The notes: generated by a model from the letters alone, not told the origin. 49,635 nt of DNA from Candidatus Eiseniibacteriota bacterium (GCA_030595835.1 JAUVLG010000010.1:1-49635), one strand, 5' to 3'; counted from the first letter of the stretch, positions 7,919-16,595 are shown. Numbers and translations: made by a program.

Positions 7919-8428
7919 TTAGCCTTCCTCGTCTATCGGCGGAACCCTGTCGAATACGTCCGCCACGTACTGCTTCGTGTCGAAGTCCTTCCTGAACGGA
8001 GGGATCTCGTAGTCCCTGTCCAGGAAGAGAGGAGTGAGGCGCGGGTGGCCCTCGAAGTGGATCCCGTACAGCTCGTGGATCTCCCGCTCGTGTGGCTCCG
8101 CTATCGCGAAGACACCTGTAGCGGTCGGCGCACTCGCCTGCTCTCTGGGCACGGTCGCCTTGAGCAAAACCTCCTGCTTGCCTCCGTCCCGACCAACCTC
8201 GTCCTCGGTGTAGAAGGACAGCAGATACACGAGCTCGAACTCACCCCGGTCGATCCAGTCCACACACGAGATGAGCTGGAGGTAATCGTATCCATCTTCC
8301 TTCAGAAAGGTCAGGACCGGCACGATTGCTTCCCTCGGAACAACGACGGCAAGCCGGCCGTCGACTCCCGACCTCAGCTCGACACCCTTGAAGGTCGCGT
8401 CCAGTCTTGTACCAAGCGGGTTCGTCAT
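7919..8428 (-). CDS. nuoC: NuoC/MbxK-like 30-kDa subunit
   Basis: A peripheral-arm scaffold subunit of complex I-type enzymes. The signature EPHEREIHELYGIHFEGHP is intact. The frame is open upstream to 8629, but the ATG at 8426-8428 overlaps the nuoB stop (ATGA) and gives 169 aa, the usual size of the stand-alone subunit. It is not fused to NuoD as in some bacteria. Confidence 0.9.
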   Translation of the reverse strand: MTNPLGTRLDATFKGVELRSGVDGRLAVVVPREAIVPVLTFLKEDGYDYLQLISCVDWIDRGEFELVYLLSFYTEDEVGRDGGKQEVLLKATVPREQASAPTATGVFAIAEPHEREIHELYGIHFEGHPRLTPLFLDRDYEIPPFRKDFDTKQYVADVFDRVPPIDEEG

Positions 8429-9003
8429 CCTTCTCTCTCTGTTATGGCCGTCGCGACCTCTGTCTGGAAGATGGGCGGCCATTCCATCTCGCCCAGAATC
8501 ATCTCCTGGTTCGCCCGGTAGGCCGCGTAGTTCTTCCTGTAGCGCTTGTAGCCGTCCGCCATGTCCTTGTCTATGAGAGTCCAGAGGTGGGTCACCGCGA
8601 CGAAGATCGCCTCCGGCCTCGGCATGCACCCCGCGATGTAGCCGTCAATGGGAATATACTTGTCCAGCTGGTTGATGGTGTTGTAGGAGTCCCAGTACAT
8701 TCCGCCGTTAATCGTGCAGGAGCCGAACCCAACCGTGTACTTGGGCTCCGGCATCTGCTCATACGTTCTGATGATGGCCCTCAGGGTCTTAACCGAGACG
8801 TAGCCGGTTATCAGGAAAAGGTTGGCCTGCCTCGCCGTTGCCGTGGGGACCACGCCGAACCTCTCGGCGTCCCACCGGCTTGTTATCGTCGGCGGCACCT
8901 CGATGACTCCGCAACCGGTGCAGAAGTACACGGCGTTCAGAGAGTACTTGTGCGCCATCTTCGTCGGAGCCTTGATCCACTTCATCAGCTGGTTGCGGTC
9001 CAT
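8425..9003 (-). CDS. nuoB: NuoB/MbxJ-like 20-kDa iron-sulfur subunit
   Basis: Carries the [4Fe-4S] cluster next to the active-site chamber (N2 position). The ligand set is C28-x2-C31 (FCTGCGVIEV), C96 (GFGSCTINGG) and C126 (AGCMPRP). The CxxC arrangement is that of hydrogenase-type small subunits; true complex I has two adjacent cysteines at this point. This agrees with the Mbh/Mbx affiliation of the operon. 192 aa; the gene begins 3 bp after the nuoH stop. Confidence 0.92.
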   Translation of the reverse strand: MDRNQLMKWIKAPTKMAHKYSLNAVYFCTGCGVIEVPPTITSRWDAERFGVVPTATARQANLFLITGYVSVKTLRAIIRTYEQMPEPKYTVGFGSCTINGGMYWDSYNTINQLDKYIPIDGYIAGCMPRPEAIFVAVTHLWTLIDKDMADGYKRYRKNYAAYRANQEMILGEMEWPPIFQTEVATAITEREG

Positions 9004-9006
9004 CCG

Positions 9007-9912
9007 TTATCTCCCGATCGTAGCTACGAGAATCAGACCGACGAACGCGATCAACGTCGGCCACCTCCAGAGGTATCGAACCGCCTGCTCCACTCTCAGG
9101 CGCGGAAACGCCGCGTTCACCCAGAAGCCGAACGCGAACACCACGAGCATCTTGAGGAAGAACACCACGGGGTTCGACGCCCCACCCCAGAGCAGGTTCA
9201 CGAAGAGCGAGATCCCGATGAACATCGTCAACCCGTGCTGAATCGTAGCAAGGGCCAGGTAGGGTCCCCCGTACTCCGCCGCCGGACCGGACGATATCTC
9301 CTGTGCGGCGCCGACGACCTCGAACGGCCTGACACCCAGCATTGCCGGCAGGATGAGCAGGTATGCGATTCCCGAGAACACCAGGGGGAAGCTCGCGATG
9401 GCGCTGGCCGATTCACGCTGAGCCGCGACGATCTCCCCGATGGAGATGGTCCCGTAATACGTCATCAGAGCCAGAACGATCATCAGAAACGGAACCTCGT
9501 AGCCCACCGCAAGAATGAGCTTCCGTGAGATACCGATGCTGACGTTCGGGTTGGCCGCCTCGCCTCCGCTGAGCGCGATGCCGAGCGGGCCCAGCAGCAT
9601 CAGGTAGAGCACCGCGAGAAGTCCACCGGAGCTGCTGAGCGGGGCCGTGCCACCCAGCGGCATGAAGAGCACGACGATGAAGGAACTCGCCAGCGAGAGG
9701 ACGACACCAAGATCGAACAGCGGGCCGTGGCTCACGCTCTTCTGAGTGAACTGCCGGAGGATGTCGATTAGCGGCTGGTACAGAGGAGGACCGACCCGCC
9801 ACTGGATCCTGGCCATGAACCTCCTGGACAACCCGAGGAAGAACAGGCCGACCGCGAGCGCCATGAGCGGTGAGAGAACGAACCACAGAATCCGCATTAC
9901 CAAGGACTCCAC
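9007..9912 (-). CDS. nuoH: NuoH/MbxM-like membrane subunit
   Basis: Connects the peripheral arm to the ion-pumping arm. About eight hydrophobic segments are visible, with the conserved early loop RFMARIQWRVGPPLYQPLIDILRQ-type sequence that forms the entry of the chamber in complex I and Mbh. 301 aa, normal for the family. Its start overlaps the preceding gene by 16 bp. Confidence 0.92.
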   Translation of the reverse strand: MESLVMRILWFVLSPLMALAVGLFFLGLSRRFMARIQWRVGPPLYQPLIDILRQFTQKSVSHGPLFDLGVVLSLASSFIVVLFMPLGGTAPLSSSGGLLAVLYLMLLGPLGIALSGGEAANPNVSIGISRKLILAVGYEVPFLMIVLALMTYYGTISIGEIVAAQRESASAIASFPLVFSGIAYLLILPAMLGVRPFEVVGAAQEISSGPAAEYGGPYLALATIQHGLTMFIGISLFVNLLWGGASNPVVFFLKMLVVFAFGFWVNAAFPRLRVEQAVRYLWRWPTLIAFVGLILVATIGR

Positions 9913-11753
9913 GCTATCTGGACGAAGATCAGAACTGCCAGGAACACCAAGATGTACATCACGTAGTCACCGACGTAGCCGGTGTAGATACGTCTCAGGC
10001 CGTCACCGAGCCCGCGGACCCATCCAGCGAGCCGCATGTAGAACGAGTCAACGAAATCCTTCAGGTACGGAGCCATCATCCGACGAAGTGGGGCGTAGAA
10101 TCGGACCGAGTACTGGTACTTGTCGCGAGGCACCGCCGCTCCCGCGGCGTAGCTGTCCGCCTGCCCGACGGACACGCTTCTCGCTCCCGACCTGAAGACG
10201 CACCAAACCACGACGAGGCCCACCAGGGCGGCCACGAGCATGTTGACCGTGTTGAGCGCACCGGTGTCGGACGCGATACCCCACGGCGTCACGTGAAGCG
10301 ACTCGAACCCGAAAGAGACGCCGATCGTATCGATAACCGCGAGCGGAATGCCGGGTAGCACGCCGAACAGGACGACCACCACCGAGAGGATCGTCATCGG
10401 GAGGAGCATCGTGAACGGTGCCCTCTCCATGTCCTCGTATCTCTGCGGCAGCTGCCCCAAGAATATGTTGTGAAGGAACTTGTAGCTGTAGAGAATCGTC
10501 CCCCATGTTCCGAACAGGGCGGCGAACGCGAGGAACGGGGATCGCTCAAGGATCAGCGTCTTGTAGATGAGCCACTTGGAAACGAACCCGTTCGTCAGCG
10601 GCACGCCGATCAGACCGCACACGCCAATCACCGCGACGATGAACGTGACCGGCATCCTCTTGATGAGCCCGCCCAGGGAATCAAGATCCCTGACGCCGTT
10701 GGTCCGGTACTCGACCGCGCCCACGACCATGAAAAGGAGAGCCTTGAACACGGCGTGATTGAGGAAGTGGAACATGCCTCCGGCGACACTCAGGCTGGTG
10801 CCAAACGAGATTCCCAAGATGATGTAGCCCGCCTGGGCCACGGTGGACCAGGCAAGCAACCGCTTCGCATCGTTCTGGAAGATCGCAATGAACGTGGGCA
10901 GCAGTATCGTGATGGCCCCGATAATCGAGAGAACGGTGTGGAACTCGATGCGGCCCACACCCAGTGACAGGAAGGTCCTGAGGCCGACGATCACGAACAT
11001 GAGGAGGAGGAACCCGTAGACACCCATCTTGATGAGTATGCCTGAGAGCACGGCGCTGAACGGTGAGGGCGCCTCCGAGTGCGCAGGCGGCAGCCACGCG
11101 TGGAACGGCCAGATTGCGTTCTTCGTCCCGAAGGCCACGCCGAAGAGGACCAGGATGGCGAGAACATAGCCGGGGGACGCCGAGGACATCCCGGCGGCAA
11201 CTCCGGTGAACTCCAGCGTCCCGAAGCTCCCGTGGAGCGTGAGCACGCCGGCAAGCATCGCCAGCGAACCCACGAAAGACATCACGAAGTACTTCATGCC
11301 CGCCGCCAGGGCCGGGCCGCCGTTGTAGCTGATCAGGAGGAAGGTCGACCAGCTCATGATCTCCCAGAAGATGAAGAGCGAGAGCAGGTCACCGGACAGC
11401 ACGACTCCCAGCATCGCGGCGATGACCAGAAGCAGCATCGAGTAGTAGAAACTGGTCCTCTCCTTCCCCTTCATGTAGCCAAGAGAGAACACGACGGAAA
11501 GGCATCCGAGGACGGACGCGGCGATGGCAAAGAGCCACGACAGCCCGTCGATCCTCAGCACCAGGGGCATCCCCAGGAAGCCTCCGTAGAATGGGACCCG
11601 GAACGCCTTCCCGTAGAGAGAGGCGACCATCACCACCAGTGCCAACGAGATGAGCACGGCGAATGCGTCCCGAGTCCTCGCCGAGACTTTCCCGAGAAGA
11701 TACGTGAGCAGTGAACCGCCGAACGCGACTATGAGCAGAAGTCCCAGGCTCAT
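9897..11753 (-). CDS. Large antiporter-like subunit (NuoL/NuoM/MbxH' type)
   Basis: A 618-aa proton/sodium-channel subunit with about 14-16 membrane segments. Channel signatures are present: the Glu of FIFWEIMSWSTF, the Lys of GTKNAIWPFHAWLPPAHSEAPSP, and NDAKRLLAWSTVAQAGYI. A C-terminal extension after about residue 500 includes a hydrophilic stretch and one or two more helices. It is the second large antiporter in the operon, immediately before nuoH, the position of mbxH' in archaeal clusters. Two such subunits suggest at least two ion channels besides the small Mrp subunits. Confidence 0.88.
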   Translation of the reverse strand: MSLGLLLIVAFGGSLLTYLLGKVSARTRDAFAVLISLALVVMVASLYGKAFRVPFYGGFLGMPLVLRIDGLSWLFAIAASVLGCLSVVFSLGYMKGKERTSFYYSMLLLVIAAMLGVVLSGDLLSLFIFWEIMSWSTFLLISYNGGPALAAGMKYFVMSFVGSLAMLAGVLTLHGSFGTLEFTGVAAGMSSASPGYVLAILVLFGVAFGTKNAIWPFHAWLPPAHSEAPSPFSAVLSGILIKMGVYGFLLLMFVIVGLRTFLSLGVGRIEFHTVLSIIGAITILLPTFIAIFQNDAKRLLAWSTVAQAGYIILGISFGTSLSVAGGMFHFLNHAVFKALLFMVVGAVEYRTNGVRDLDSLGGLIKRMPVTFIVAVIGVCGLIGVPLTNGFVSKWLIYKTLILERSPFLAFAALFGTWGTILYSYKFLHNIFLGQLPQRYEDMERAPFTMLLPMTILSVVVVLFGVLPGIPLAVIDTIGVSFGFESLHVTPWGIASDTGALNTVNMLVAALVGLVVVWCVFRSGARSVSVGQADSYAAGAAVPRDKYQYSVRFYAPLRRMMAPYLKDFVDSFYMRLAGWVRGLGDGLRRIYTGYVGDYVMYILVFLAVLIFVQIAWSPW

Positions 11754-13219
11754 CCCAGCACGCTCCCGATGTAGTTGGCCCTCTCAAGAAGCTCCGAAGC
11801 ACCGGACTCGAGGACGTCGGTGATCAGGTTCGGGTACACGCCGATTACGACGATGAAAGCGACGAAAACGAACATGGAGAGCAGGGCCATGGGGGGAGCG
11901 TCCTGCCTGGCCTCTTGCCCTTCCTCCTTCTTGAAGTAGACGGTCTGAATGACCCTGAAGAAGTAGGCTCCCTCGATCACCGTCGCGAGCAGGACCAGCC
12001 CAATGAGCACCTGCAGCAGCACGCCCTGCTCAGCAAGCGCGGAGCGCACTATCAGGAGCTTGCTCGGGAATCCGATGAACGGAGGCAACCCAACGAGCGA
12101 GAAGACCCCAATCGTGAAGGCGAACGAGGTAAGGGGCATTCGCCTTCCCATGCCCTCGAGCGAGGAGATCTCCAGTGATCCACTGCGGTAGACCATGTAG
12201 CCCACGGCGAGGAAGAGCAGTGCCTTGCTCAGCGTGTGGCTGACCATCTGAAAGAGGCCCCCGGTGACGGAGCCGGTAGTCGCTATCGCCAGCGCGAACA
12301 TGATGAGACCCATCTGTCCGATGCTGGAGTAGGCAAGCATCCTCTTGATGTTGTTCTGGGCGAAGGCGCACAGCTCTCCGATCAGCAAAGTCAGGAGCCC
12401 CAGGAACACGAAGAACAGGAGCACGCTCGAGGCCCCGAAGACCGTGAAGACCATTCTGACGACGGCGTAGAGCCCGACCTGAATGGCAATGCCGGAGAGT
12501 ATGGCGCTTATCGAGGAGGGGGCGGACGAGTGCGCATCGGGCAGCCAGGCGTTCAGCGGGAATATCGCCGCCTCGACCCCCAACCCAACAACGATCAGAG
12601 CCATGGCAACGAAGACCGGGACGGAATCCACCGAGTCTATCCGCGCCGCGATGTCAGCCATGTTGAGCGTTCCGAAGAGCCCGTAGAGGAGCCCGATACC
12701 GATCAGAAGCAGGGCGGAACCCAGCGCGCCCTGTATAAGGTACTTAACAGAGGCCTCGATGCCGGCCCTGTCTCCCACGTAGGCAACAAGGGCGTACGAC
12801 GAGATACAGAGGATCTCGAAGAAGACGAACAGGTTGAACACGTCCCCCGTCAGGACGACCCCGGTGGCCCCAACAAGGAGCAACATATAGAGAGTGTGAT
12901 ACCTGACCGTGGGGCCCGTCTTTATGTACGAGAGCGCGTAGAGTGACACGACCAGTCCGGCCAGAGCTATGAGGGCCGAGAGCAGCATACCGACCGGACC
13001 CGCGAAGAGCGTGATCCCGAATGGCGGCGGGAACCCACCGAGATTCGCGACGATCGGCTCTTCGAGCACGGTCGGGAGCAGCCGTATCGAAACCACGAGA
13101 TTGAACAGGCTCGCGATCACGGGTACGAACCCGGCGGCCCTGCGGGAGACCCTCCCGACAAGCGGCACACACAGGGCGAGCCCCAGAGGCACCGCCAGCA
13201 GCAGTACGGGGCTTACCAT
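11750..13219 (-). CDS. mrpD: MrpD/MbxH-like antiporter subunit
   Basis: 489 aa, about 14 membrane segments, homologous to MrpD/MnhD and NuoN/NuoM. Conserved elements include LTGDVFNLFVFFEILCISSY, AIFPLNAWLPDAHSSAPS and NNIKRMLAYSSIGQMG. It belongs to the Na+/H+ antiporter module of Mbh/Mbx complexes. Start and stop overlap the neighbours by a few bases, so the whole run is translationally coupled. Confidence 0.9.
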   Translation of the reverse strand: MVSPVLLLAVPLGLALCVPLVGRVSRRAAGFVPVIASLFNLVVSIRLLPTVLEEPIVANLGGFPPPFGITLFAGPVGMLLSALIALAGLVVSLYALSYIKTGPTVRYHTLYMLLLVGATGVVLTGDVFNLFVFFEILCISSYALVAYVGDRAGIEASVKYLIQGALGSALLLIGIGLLYGLFGTLNMADIAARIDSVDSVPVFVAMALIVVGLGVEAAIFPLNAWLPDAHSSAPSSISAILSGIAIQVGLYAVVRMVFTVFGASSVLLFFVFLGLLTLLIGELCAFAQNNIKRMLAYSSIGQMGLIMFALAIATTGSVTGGLFQMVSHTLSKALLFLAVGYMVYRSGSLEISSLEGMGRRMPLTSFAFTIGVFSLVGLPPFIGFPSKLLIVRSALAEQGVLLQVLIGLVLLATVIEGAYFFRVIQTVYFKKEEGQEARQDAPPMALLSMFVFVAFIVVIGVYPNLITDVLESGASELLERANYIGSVLG

Positions 13220-13572
13220 CTCAGCTCCTTTGCCTTGCGGAGGTCCAGCGTGCCGTAGGTCTTGTAGAAGCGCACGGCGAGCGCCAGCGCCAACGCCAGG
13301 ATCGCGACACCGATCACAATGGCAGTCAGCACGAGCGCCTGAGGAACGGGGTCCACCATGCCGTCAGGCTCCAGTCCGGGCCTCGAGAATATCGGCGCCG
13401 TCCCGCGGCGGATGTAGCCGACGGAGATCAGGAACATGTTCACGCCGGTATCGAGAATGCTGAGGCCGATGATCAGCTTGATGAGATTCCGCTTCACCAA
13501 GATGATCAGCAGGCCGATAGCCACGAGCCCGAACGCCCCGATGTAGTAGACGTAGTCGTGCAGGAAGCTCAT
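13213..13572 (-). CDS. mrpC: MrpC/NuoK-like subunit
   Basis: 119 aa with three hydrophobic segments, the second containing GLSILDTGVNMFLISVGY, typical of MnhC/MrpC and NuoK. It is part of the Mrp antiporter module and overlaps both neighbours. Confidence 0.9.
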   Translation of the reverse strand: MSFLHDYVYYIGAFGLVAIGLLIILVKRNLIKLIIGLSILDTGVNMFLISVGYIRRGTAPIFSRPGLEPDGMVDPVPQALVLTAIVIGVAILALALALAVRFYKTYGTLDLRKAKELRW

Positions 13573-14258
13573 TCCGTCTCCTCCATCAGGTTGTCCACGA
13601 CGCCGGCCAGCTCGGACCCGACCTTGAGACCGATCGCGCAGTAGATGACCGGGATGATGCCCGCGCTGAAGAGCGTGTTCAAAGCACCCTTGGGCAGGAA
13701 GTTGGCCAGGAAGTAGTGGGTTCCGTGAGTCAGGCCCAGAAGTCCTATCGCGACGAACACCAGTCCACTCACAGACTCCGTGAGACTGGCGCCGCTTTCG
13801 TTGATCCTCTTGCCTGGAGAACTCAGGTAGACCAGCAGGAAGGCCGAAGCGATGACGGCTCCGCCCTGGAAGCCGCCGCCCGGCGTGAGATGTCCGTGTG
13901 TGAAGATGTAGGCGCCGAACAGAAGTATCAGCGGGAAGAGAAAAATGTTCCCCGCGGAGAGAATGAGGCTCGCCGGCTCGACGCCGGACCTGCCGCGCTT
14001 GCCACCGGCGGTCGCCAGCACGGCACCCAGTCCCAGGGCGGCCACGAAAAGGACTGTCACCTCACCCAGAGTGTCGAAGGCACGGTAGCCGACGACGACG
14101 GATGTCACGACGTTGGTCGCCCCCGTGTCCTCCCGCGCGTTCTCGATGTAGTAGTCACCGATCTCTGTCTTCGGGGCGCCGAACGGGATCGCGAGCAGCG
14201 AGATACCGACGCCGACACCTATGACCGCAAGCAGGATCAGGCCTACCGTGGCTCTCAT
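13569..14258 (-). CDS. mrpB: MrpB-type subunit with MbhE-like N-terminal segment
   Basis: 229 aa. The C-terminal half (ILLFGAYIFTHGHLTPGGGFQGG) is the MnhB/MrpB/MbhF domain. The first 80 residues (one helix, then GYRAFDTLGEVTVLFVAALG) match the short MbhE segment that in true MrpA forms part of its C-terminus. E and F are therefore fused here, in line with archaeal mbx clusters, which have no separate E gene. Confidence 0.88.
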   Translation of the reverse strand: MRATVGLILLAVIGVGVGISLLAIPFGAPKTEIGDYYIENAREDTGATNVVTSVVVGYRAFDTLGEVTVLFVAALGLGAVLATAGGKRGRSGVEPASLILSAGNIFLFPLILLFGAYIFTHGHLTPGGGFQGGAVIASAFLLVYLSSPGKRINESGASLTESVSGLVFVAIGLLGLTHGTHYFLANFLPKGALNTLFSAGIIPVIYCAIGLKVGSELAGVVDNLMEETE

Positions 14259-14494
14259 TCCTCGTACCTCTTAGTCCGCCTGATGGCGATCACGAAGATC
14301 GCAGTGACAAGTGCCGCGCCGATGGACGCTTCCGCCATAGCCACGTCCGGCGCCTGAAGAAAGAAGAACAGGATCGAGGCGAGCAAGCTCACCAGACACG
14401 AAGCGATGACCGCACTCAAAAGATCCCTGTAGATGAGGGCCGCCACGGCAGCAGTGAGCATCGCGAGCACCAGCAGTGATACGATGATGATCAT
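14255..14494 (-). CDS. MbhD-like subunit (MrpA C-terminal / DUF4040 type)
   Basis: 79 aa, three hydrophobic segments, with FFFLQAPDVAMAEASIGAAL, the hallmark of the MrpA C-terminal domain that stands alone as MbhD. The open frame reaches 14551, but the ATG at 14492-14494 overlaps the mrpG stop (ATGA) and is the natural start. Confidence 0.85.
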   Translation of the reverse strand: MIIIVSLLVLAMLTAAVAALIYRDLLSAVIASCLVSLLASILFFFLQAPDVAMAEASIGAALVTAIFVIAIRRTKRYEE

Positions 14495-14829
14495 GGTCTG
14501 CCCTCGTATCCGTCGAATTCCTGCGCACGATCGACAACGCTGCGCTCGCACAGGGGAATACCGCTCTTCCGAGAGGCTCTGCCGAGGGCGTGGTTGGATA
14601 TGGGATTAGTAAGGAGGATGAACACGGCGATCACCAGGGTCTTCCAGAACCACGTCGGCTCGATGATGCCTACGCCGATGGCGATGAGGAAGGCGCCCAG
14701 GGTCGTGCACTTCGTACCCGCCTGAAGTCGGTTGTACACGTCCGGCATCCTGAATACACCAAGACAGCCGACGAACAGGAACAGGGCCCCCGCGAACGTT
14801 ACCACTGTGCCCAGAACGACACGCAGCAT
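14491..14829 (-). CDS. mrpG: MrpG-like antiporter subunit
   Basis: 112 aa, three membrane segments. GVFRMPDVYNRLQAGTKCTTLG is the family signature, followed by TNPISNHALGRAS. The hydrophilic C-terminal tail of about 30 residues is usual for MnhG. Start 1 bp from the mrpF stop. Confidence 0.92.
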   Translation of the reverse strand: MLRVVLGTVVTFAGALFLFVGCLGVFRMPDVYNRLQAGTKCTTLGAFLIAIGVGIIEPTWFWKTLVIAVFILLTNPISNHALGRASRKSGIPLCERSVVDRAQEFDGYEGRP

Positions 14830-15090
14830 CTAGATGCCTCTCTCCAGGTATCTGGCAATTGCAACCAGTCCCATGAACGTCAAGAGCGCGTACACCAGAG
14901 CAACATCGAGGTACACGGAGCGCTCGAAAAACAGAGCCAGCAGTACAAGCAGCGCGGTGGTCACCGTGCACGCCGTGTCCATTGCCGCCGCCCGATCAGG
15001 CGCCGTCGGGCCCTTGAGCAGGCGCAGCAGACACAGCAGTATGCCGGCCGTGATGATGCCCGTCAGAGTCAGAATCACTGTCCCGCTCAT
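14830..15090 (-). CDS. mrpF: MrpF-like antiporter subunit
   Basis: 86 aa with three membrane segments and the GPTAPDRAAAMDT motif of the MnhF/MrpF family. Overlaps the mrpE stop by 4 bp. Confidence 0.92.
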   Translation of the reverse strand: MSGTVILTLTGIITAGILLCLLRLLKGPTAPDRAAAMDTACTVTTALLVLLALFFERSVYLDVALVYALLTFMGLVAIARYLERGI

Positions 15091-15608
15091 GCGAAGACCG
15101 CCTTCAGGTGCTTCTCGAATCGACCGGCTATCAGTCTCGTCGCCTCGGCCGTGTCCTCCGACCTGACGTTTATCCAGTGGATCAGCAGCTTGTCTCCCTG
15201 GATATCCAGCGTGAAGGTACCGGGAGTCAGTGTGATCGAGTTCGCGAGTAGGACCTTGGCAACGTCCTGCGAAAGCTCTGTCGTGATGATCACGATGCCG
15301 GGGTTGATGGGAAGCCTGGGGTGCAGCACGCGGTAGGCGACGTCGATATTGGCCTTCACCACCTCAGCGAAGAGCACCAGGAAGTAGACGCCCAGACGCC
15401 ACAGCCGGACGAGCGAGAGCGGAGGCAGTCCAAGCCTGGCGTAGCTCCTTGCGAGGAAGAGTGCCAGGACCAGGCTGAGAAACGCGCCCGTGGTAACTTC
15501 CTGCCAGTGCAGGCTCGACGTCAGCATGAGCCATGTGATGAGGAGGACAAGGAACAGATAGACGATGTCTCTCGCCCTTGAGCCCGTCCTGTCTGCCTTC
15601 TCAGTCAT
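15087..15608 (-). CDS. mrpE: MrpE-like antiporter subunit
   Basis: 173 aa, membrane protein of the MnhE family: two or three N-terminal helices, then VVKANIDVAYRVLHP and NSITLTPGTFTLDI, both characteristic. It is the first structural gene of the complex, 12 bp after the rex stop. ATG at 15606-15608. Confidence 0.92.
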   Translation of the reverse strand: MTEKADRTGSRARDIVYLFLVLLITWLMLTSSLHWQEVTTGAFLSLVLALFLARSYARLGLPPLSLVRLWRLGVYFLVLFAEVVKANIDVAYRVLHPRLPINPGIVIITTELSQDVAKVLLANSITLTPGTFTLDIQGDKLLIHWINVRSEDTAEATRLIAGRFEKHLKAVFA

Positions 15609-15620
15609 GCGCTGCGATTC

Positions 15621-16313
15621 CTAGGTTGTGGTGCCGACCCTCTTCCGACTCGAGCCTGTCTTCTCGCCGGACCCATTCTTCTTCTCGAAGTACGAGTGGT
15701 ACACGAGTCGAGCCATTGCGACGCTCAGGTCCACGCAAATCACGTTGACGTTGTCGGGCATCGTGAGTTCGCAAGGGGCGAACGAGAGGATGGACTTCAC
15801 GCCCGCGTTCCCCAGCCTCCGTGCAACATCCGCCGCAGACGGCTCCGGCACAGCGAGAATGACCAGCTCAATGCCCTCTTCCTTCACTCTCTTCTCGATG
15901 CCGGCTATGTCCTCAACAGTTATGCTGCCTATCGTCAGACCGATCTTGTCGGGAGCACTGTCGAAAGCGGCGATGATATGGAAGCCCTCCGACTCGAAGG
16001 TCGAGTGCTCCAGTAGCGCCGTGCCGACATTGCCGATGCCGACCACCGCGACGCCGGTGGCGTCGTCGAACCTCAACGCCTTGCGTATTTCCGTGACGAG
16101 TTCATCGACCTTGTAGCCCACGCCCCTGGTCCCAAGCCTGCCGAAGAACGAGAGGTCCTTCCGGACCGCCGATGCGTTCACGTGGCAGACGTCGGCCAGC
16201 TCGCGGGAAGAGGTCGTGTCCTTCCCCTCCCTCTTCAGGCACGTCAGGGCCCTGAAGTAAACGAACAGGCGGTCAATCGTCTCTCTGGGAATCTCTCGGG
16301 ATTGCAGTACCAT
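15621..16313 (-). CDS. rex: Redox-sensing transcriptional repressor Rex
   Basis: Rex binds DNA when NAD+ dominates and releases it when NADH rises. The 230-aa protein has the N-terminal winged helix (RELADVCHVNASAVRKDLSFFG, then RGVGYKVDEL) and a Rossmann domain with VVGIGNVGTALL. The open frame extends to 16418, but ATG 16311-16313 gives the family's normal N-terminus (RETIDRL) and has GGGAG 12 nt upstream. The C-terminal 20 residues are a charged tail beyond the usual end. It is the first gene of the Mbx-like operon, with its own operator just upstream, which indicates autoregulated control of the operon by NADH/NAD+. Confidence 0.93.
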   Translation of the reverse strand: MVLQSREIPRETIDRLFVYFRALTCLKREGKDTTSSRELADVCHVNASAVRKDLSFFGRLGTRGVGYKVDELVTEIRKALRFDDATGVAVVGIGNVGTALLEHSTFESEGFHIIAAFDSAPDKIGLTIGSITVEDIAGIEKRVKEEGIELVILAVPEPSAADVARRLGNAGVKSILSFAPCELTMPDNVNVICVDLSVAMARLVYHSYFEKKNGSGEKTGSSRKRVGTTT

Positions 16314-16320
16314 GCTGTGA

Positions 16321-16338
16321 TTGTGCTCCCATTCACAA
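16321..16338 (-). promoter_or_regulatory. Rex operator (ROP box)
   Basis: TTGTGCTCCCATTCACAA on the plus strand, that is TTGTGAATGGGAGCACAA on the minus strand. It has the 18-bp TTGTGA-N6-TCACAA architecture with one half-site perfect and one mismatch in the other. It begins 7 bp upstream of the rex ATG, contains the probable Shine-Dalgarno GGGAG and lies just downstream of the -10 element, where a bound repressor would block initiation. Confidence 0.85.
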
Positions 16339-16349
16339 GGCCAAACGCT

Positions 16350-16378
16350 AGAATGCCATGACCCCATGTCAGTGTCAA
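16350..16378 (-). promoter_or_regulatory. Promoter of rex and the Mbx-like operon
   Basis: Minus strand: TTGACA (16373-16378, perfect), 17-bp spacer, CATTCT (16350-16355, weak). The expected start of transcription, about 16343, is a few bases before the Rex operator. Confidence 0.6.
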
Positions 16379-16458
16379 GCTGTTTCTCCGCACGCTCGCA
16401 CACACTCAGGCGGATCACGATGTACCCATGCGTTCCCTCTTCGGACGTCCCTCACGGC

Positions 16459-16487
16459 TTTACACCACCTCGCCAACTCGTTAGAAT
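16459..16487 (+). promoter_or_regulatory. Promoter of iorAB
   Basis: TTTACA (16459-16464), exactly 17 bp, TAGAAT (16482-16487); both hexamers match sigma70 consensus at 5 of 6 bases. The leader to the iorA ATG is about 100 nt. The 281-bp gap between rex and iorA otherwise holds only the rex promoter and operator; no second Rex box was seen next to this promoter. Confidence 0.7.
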
Positions 16488-16595
16488 ACGCAGTTCGCTG
16501 CAACGCACACTACACACCAGTATGGAAACGAGCAGTCCCGGGGGCCGGCAGCCCCGCATCTACCGGGAGACATACCGAACCGTCAGGAGCAACTC

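Noticed and set aside
6794-8521. 575-aa open frame on the plus strand
   Set aside because: Antisense shadow of nuoD and nuoC, whose conserved motifs are on the minus strand.
4935-15608. Membrane-bound [NiFe] hydrogenase
   Set aside because: The large-subunit homolog has only one of the four metal-binding cysteines, and no maturation genes are nearby.
4935-15608. Canonical complex I (NADH:quinone oxidoreductase)
   Set aside because: No nuoE, F, G, J or classic L/M/N set, Mrp subunits instead, hydrogenase-type cysteine spacing in NuoB and missing quinone residues in NuoD.
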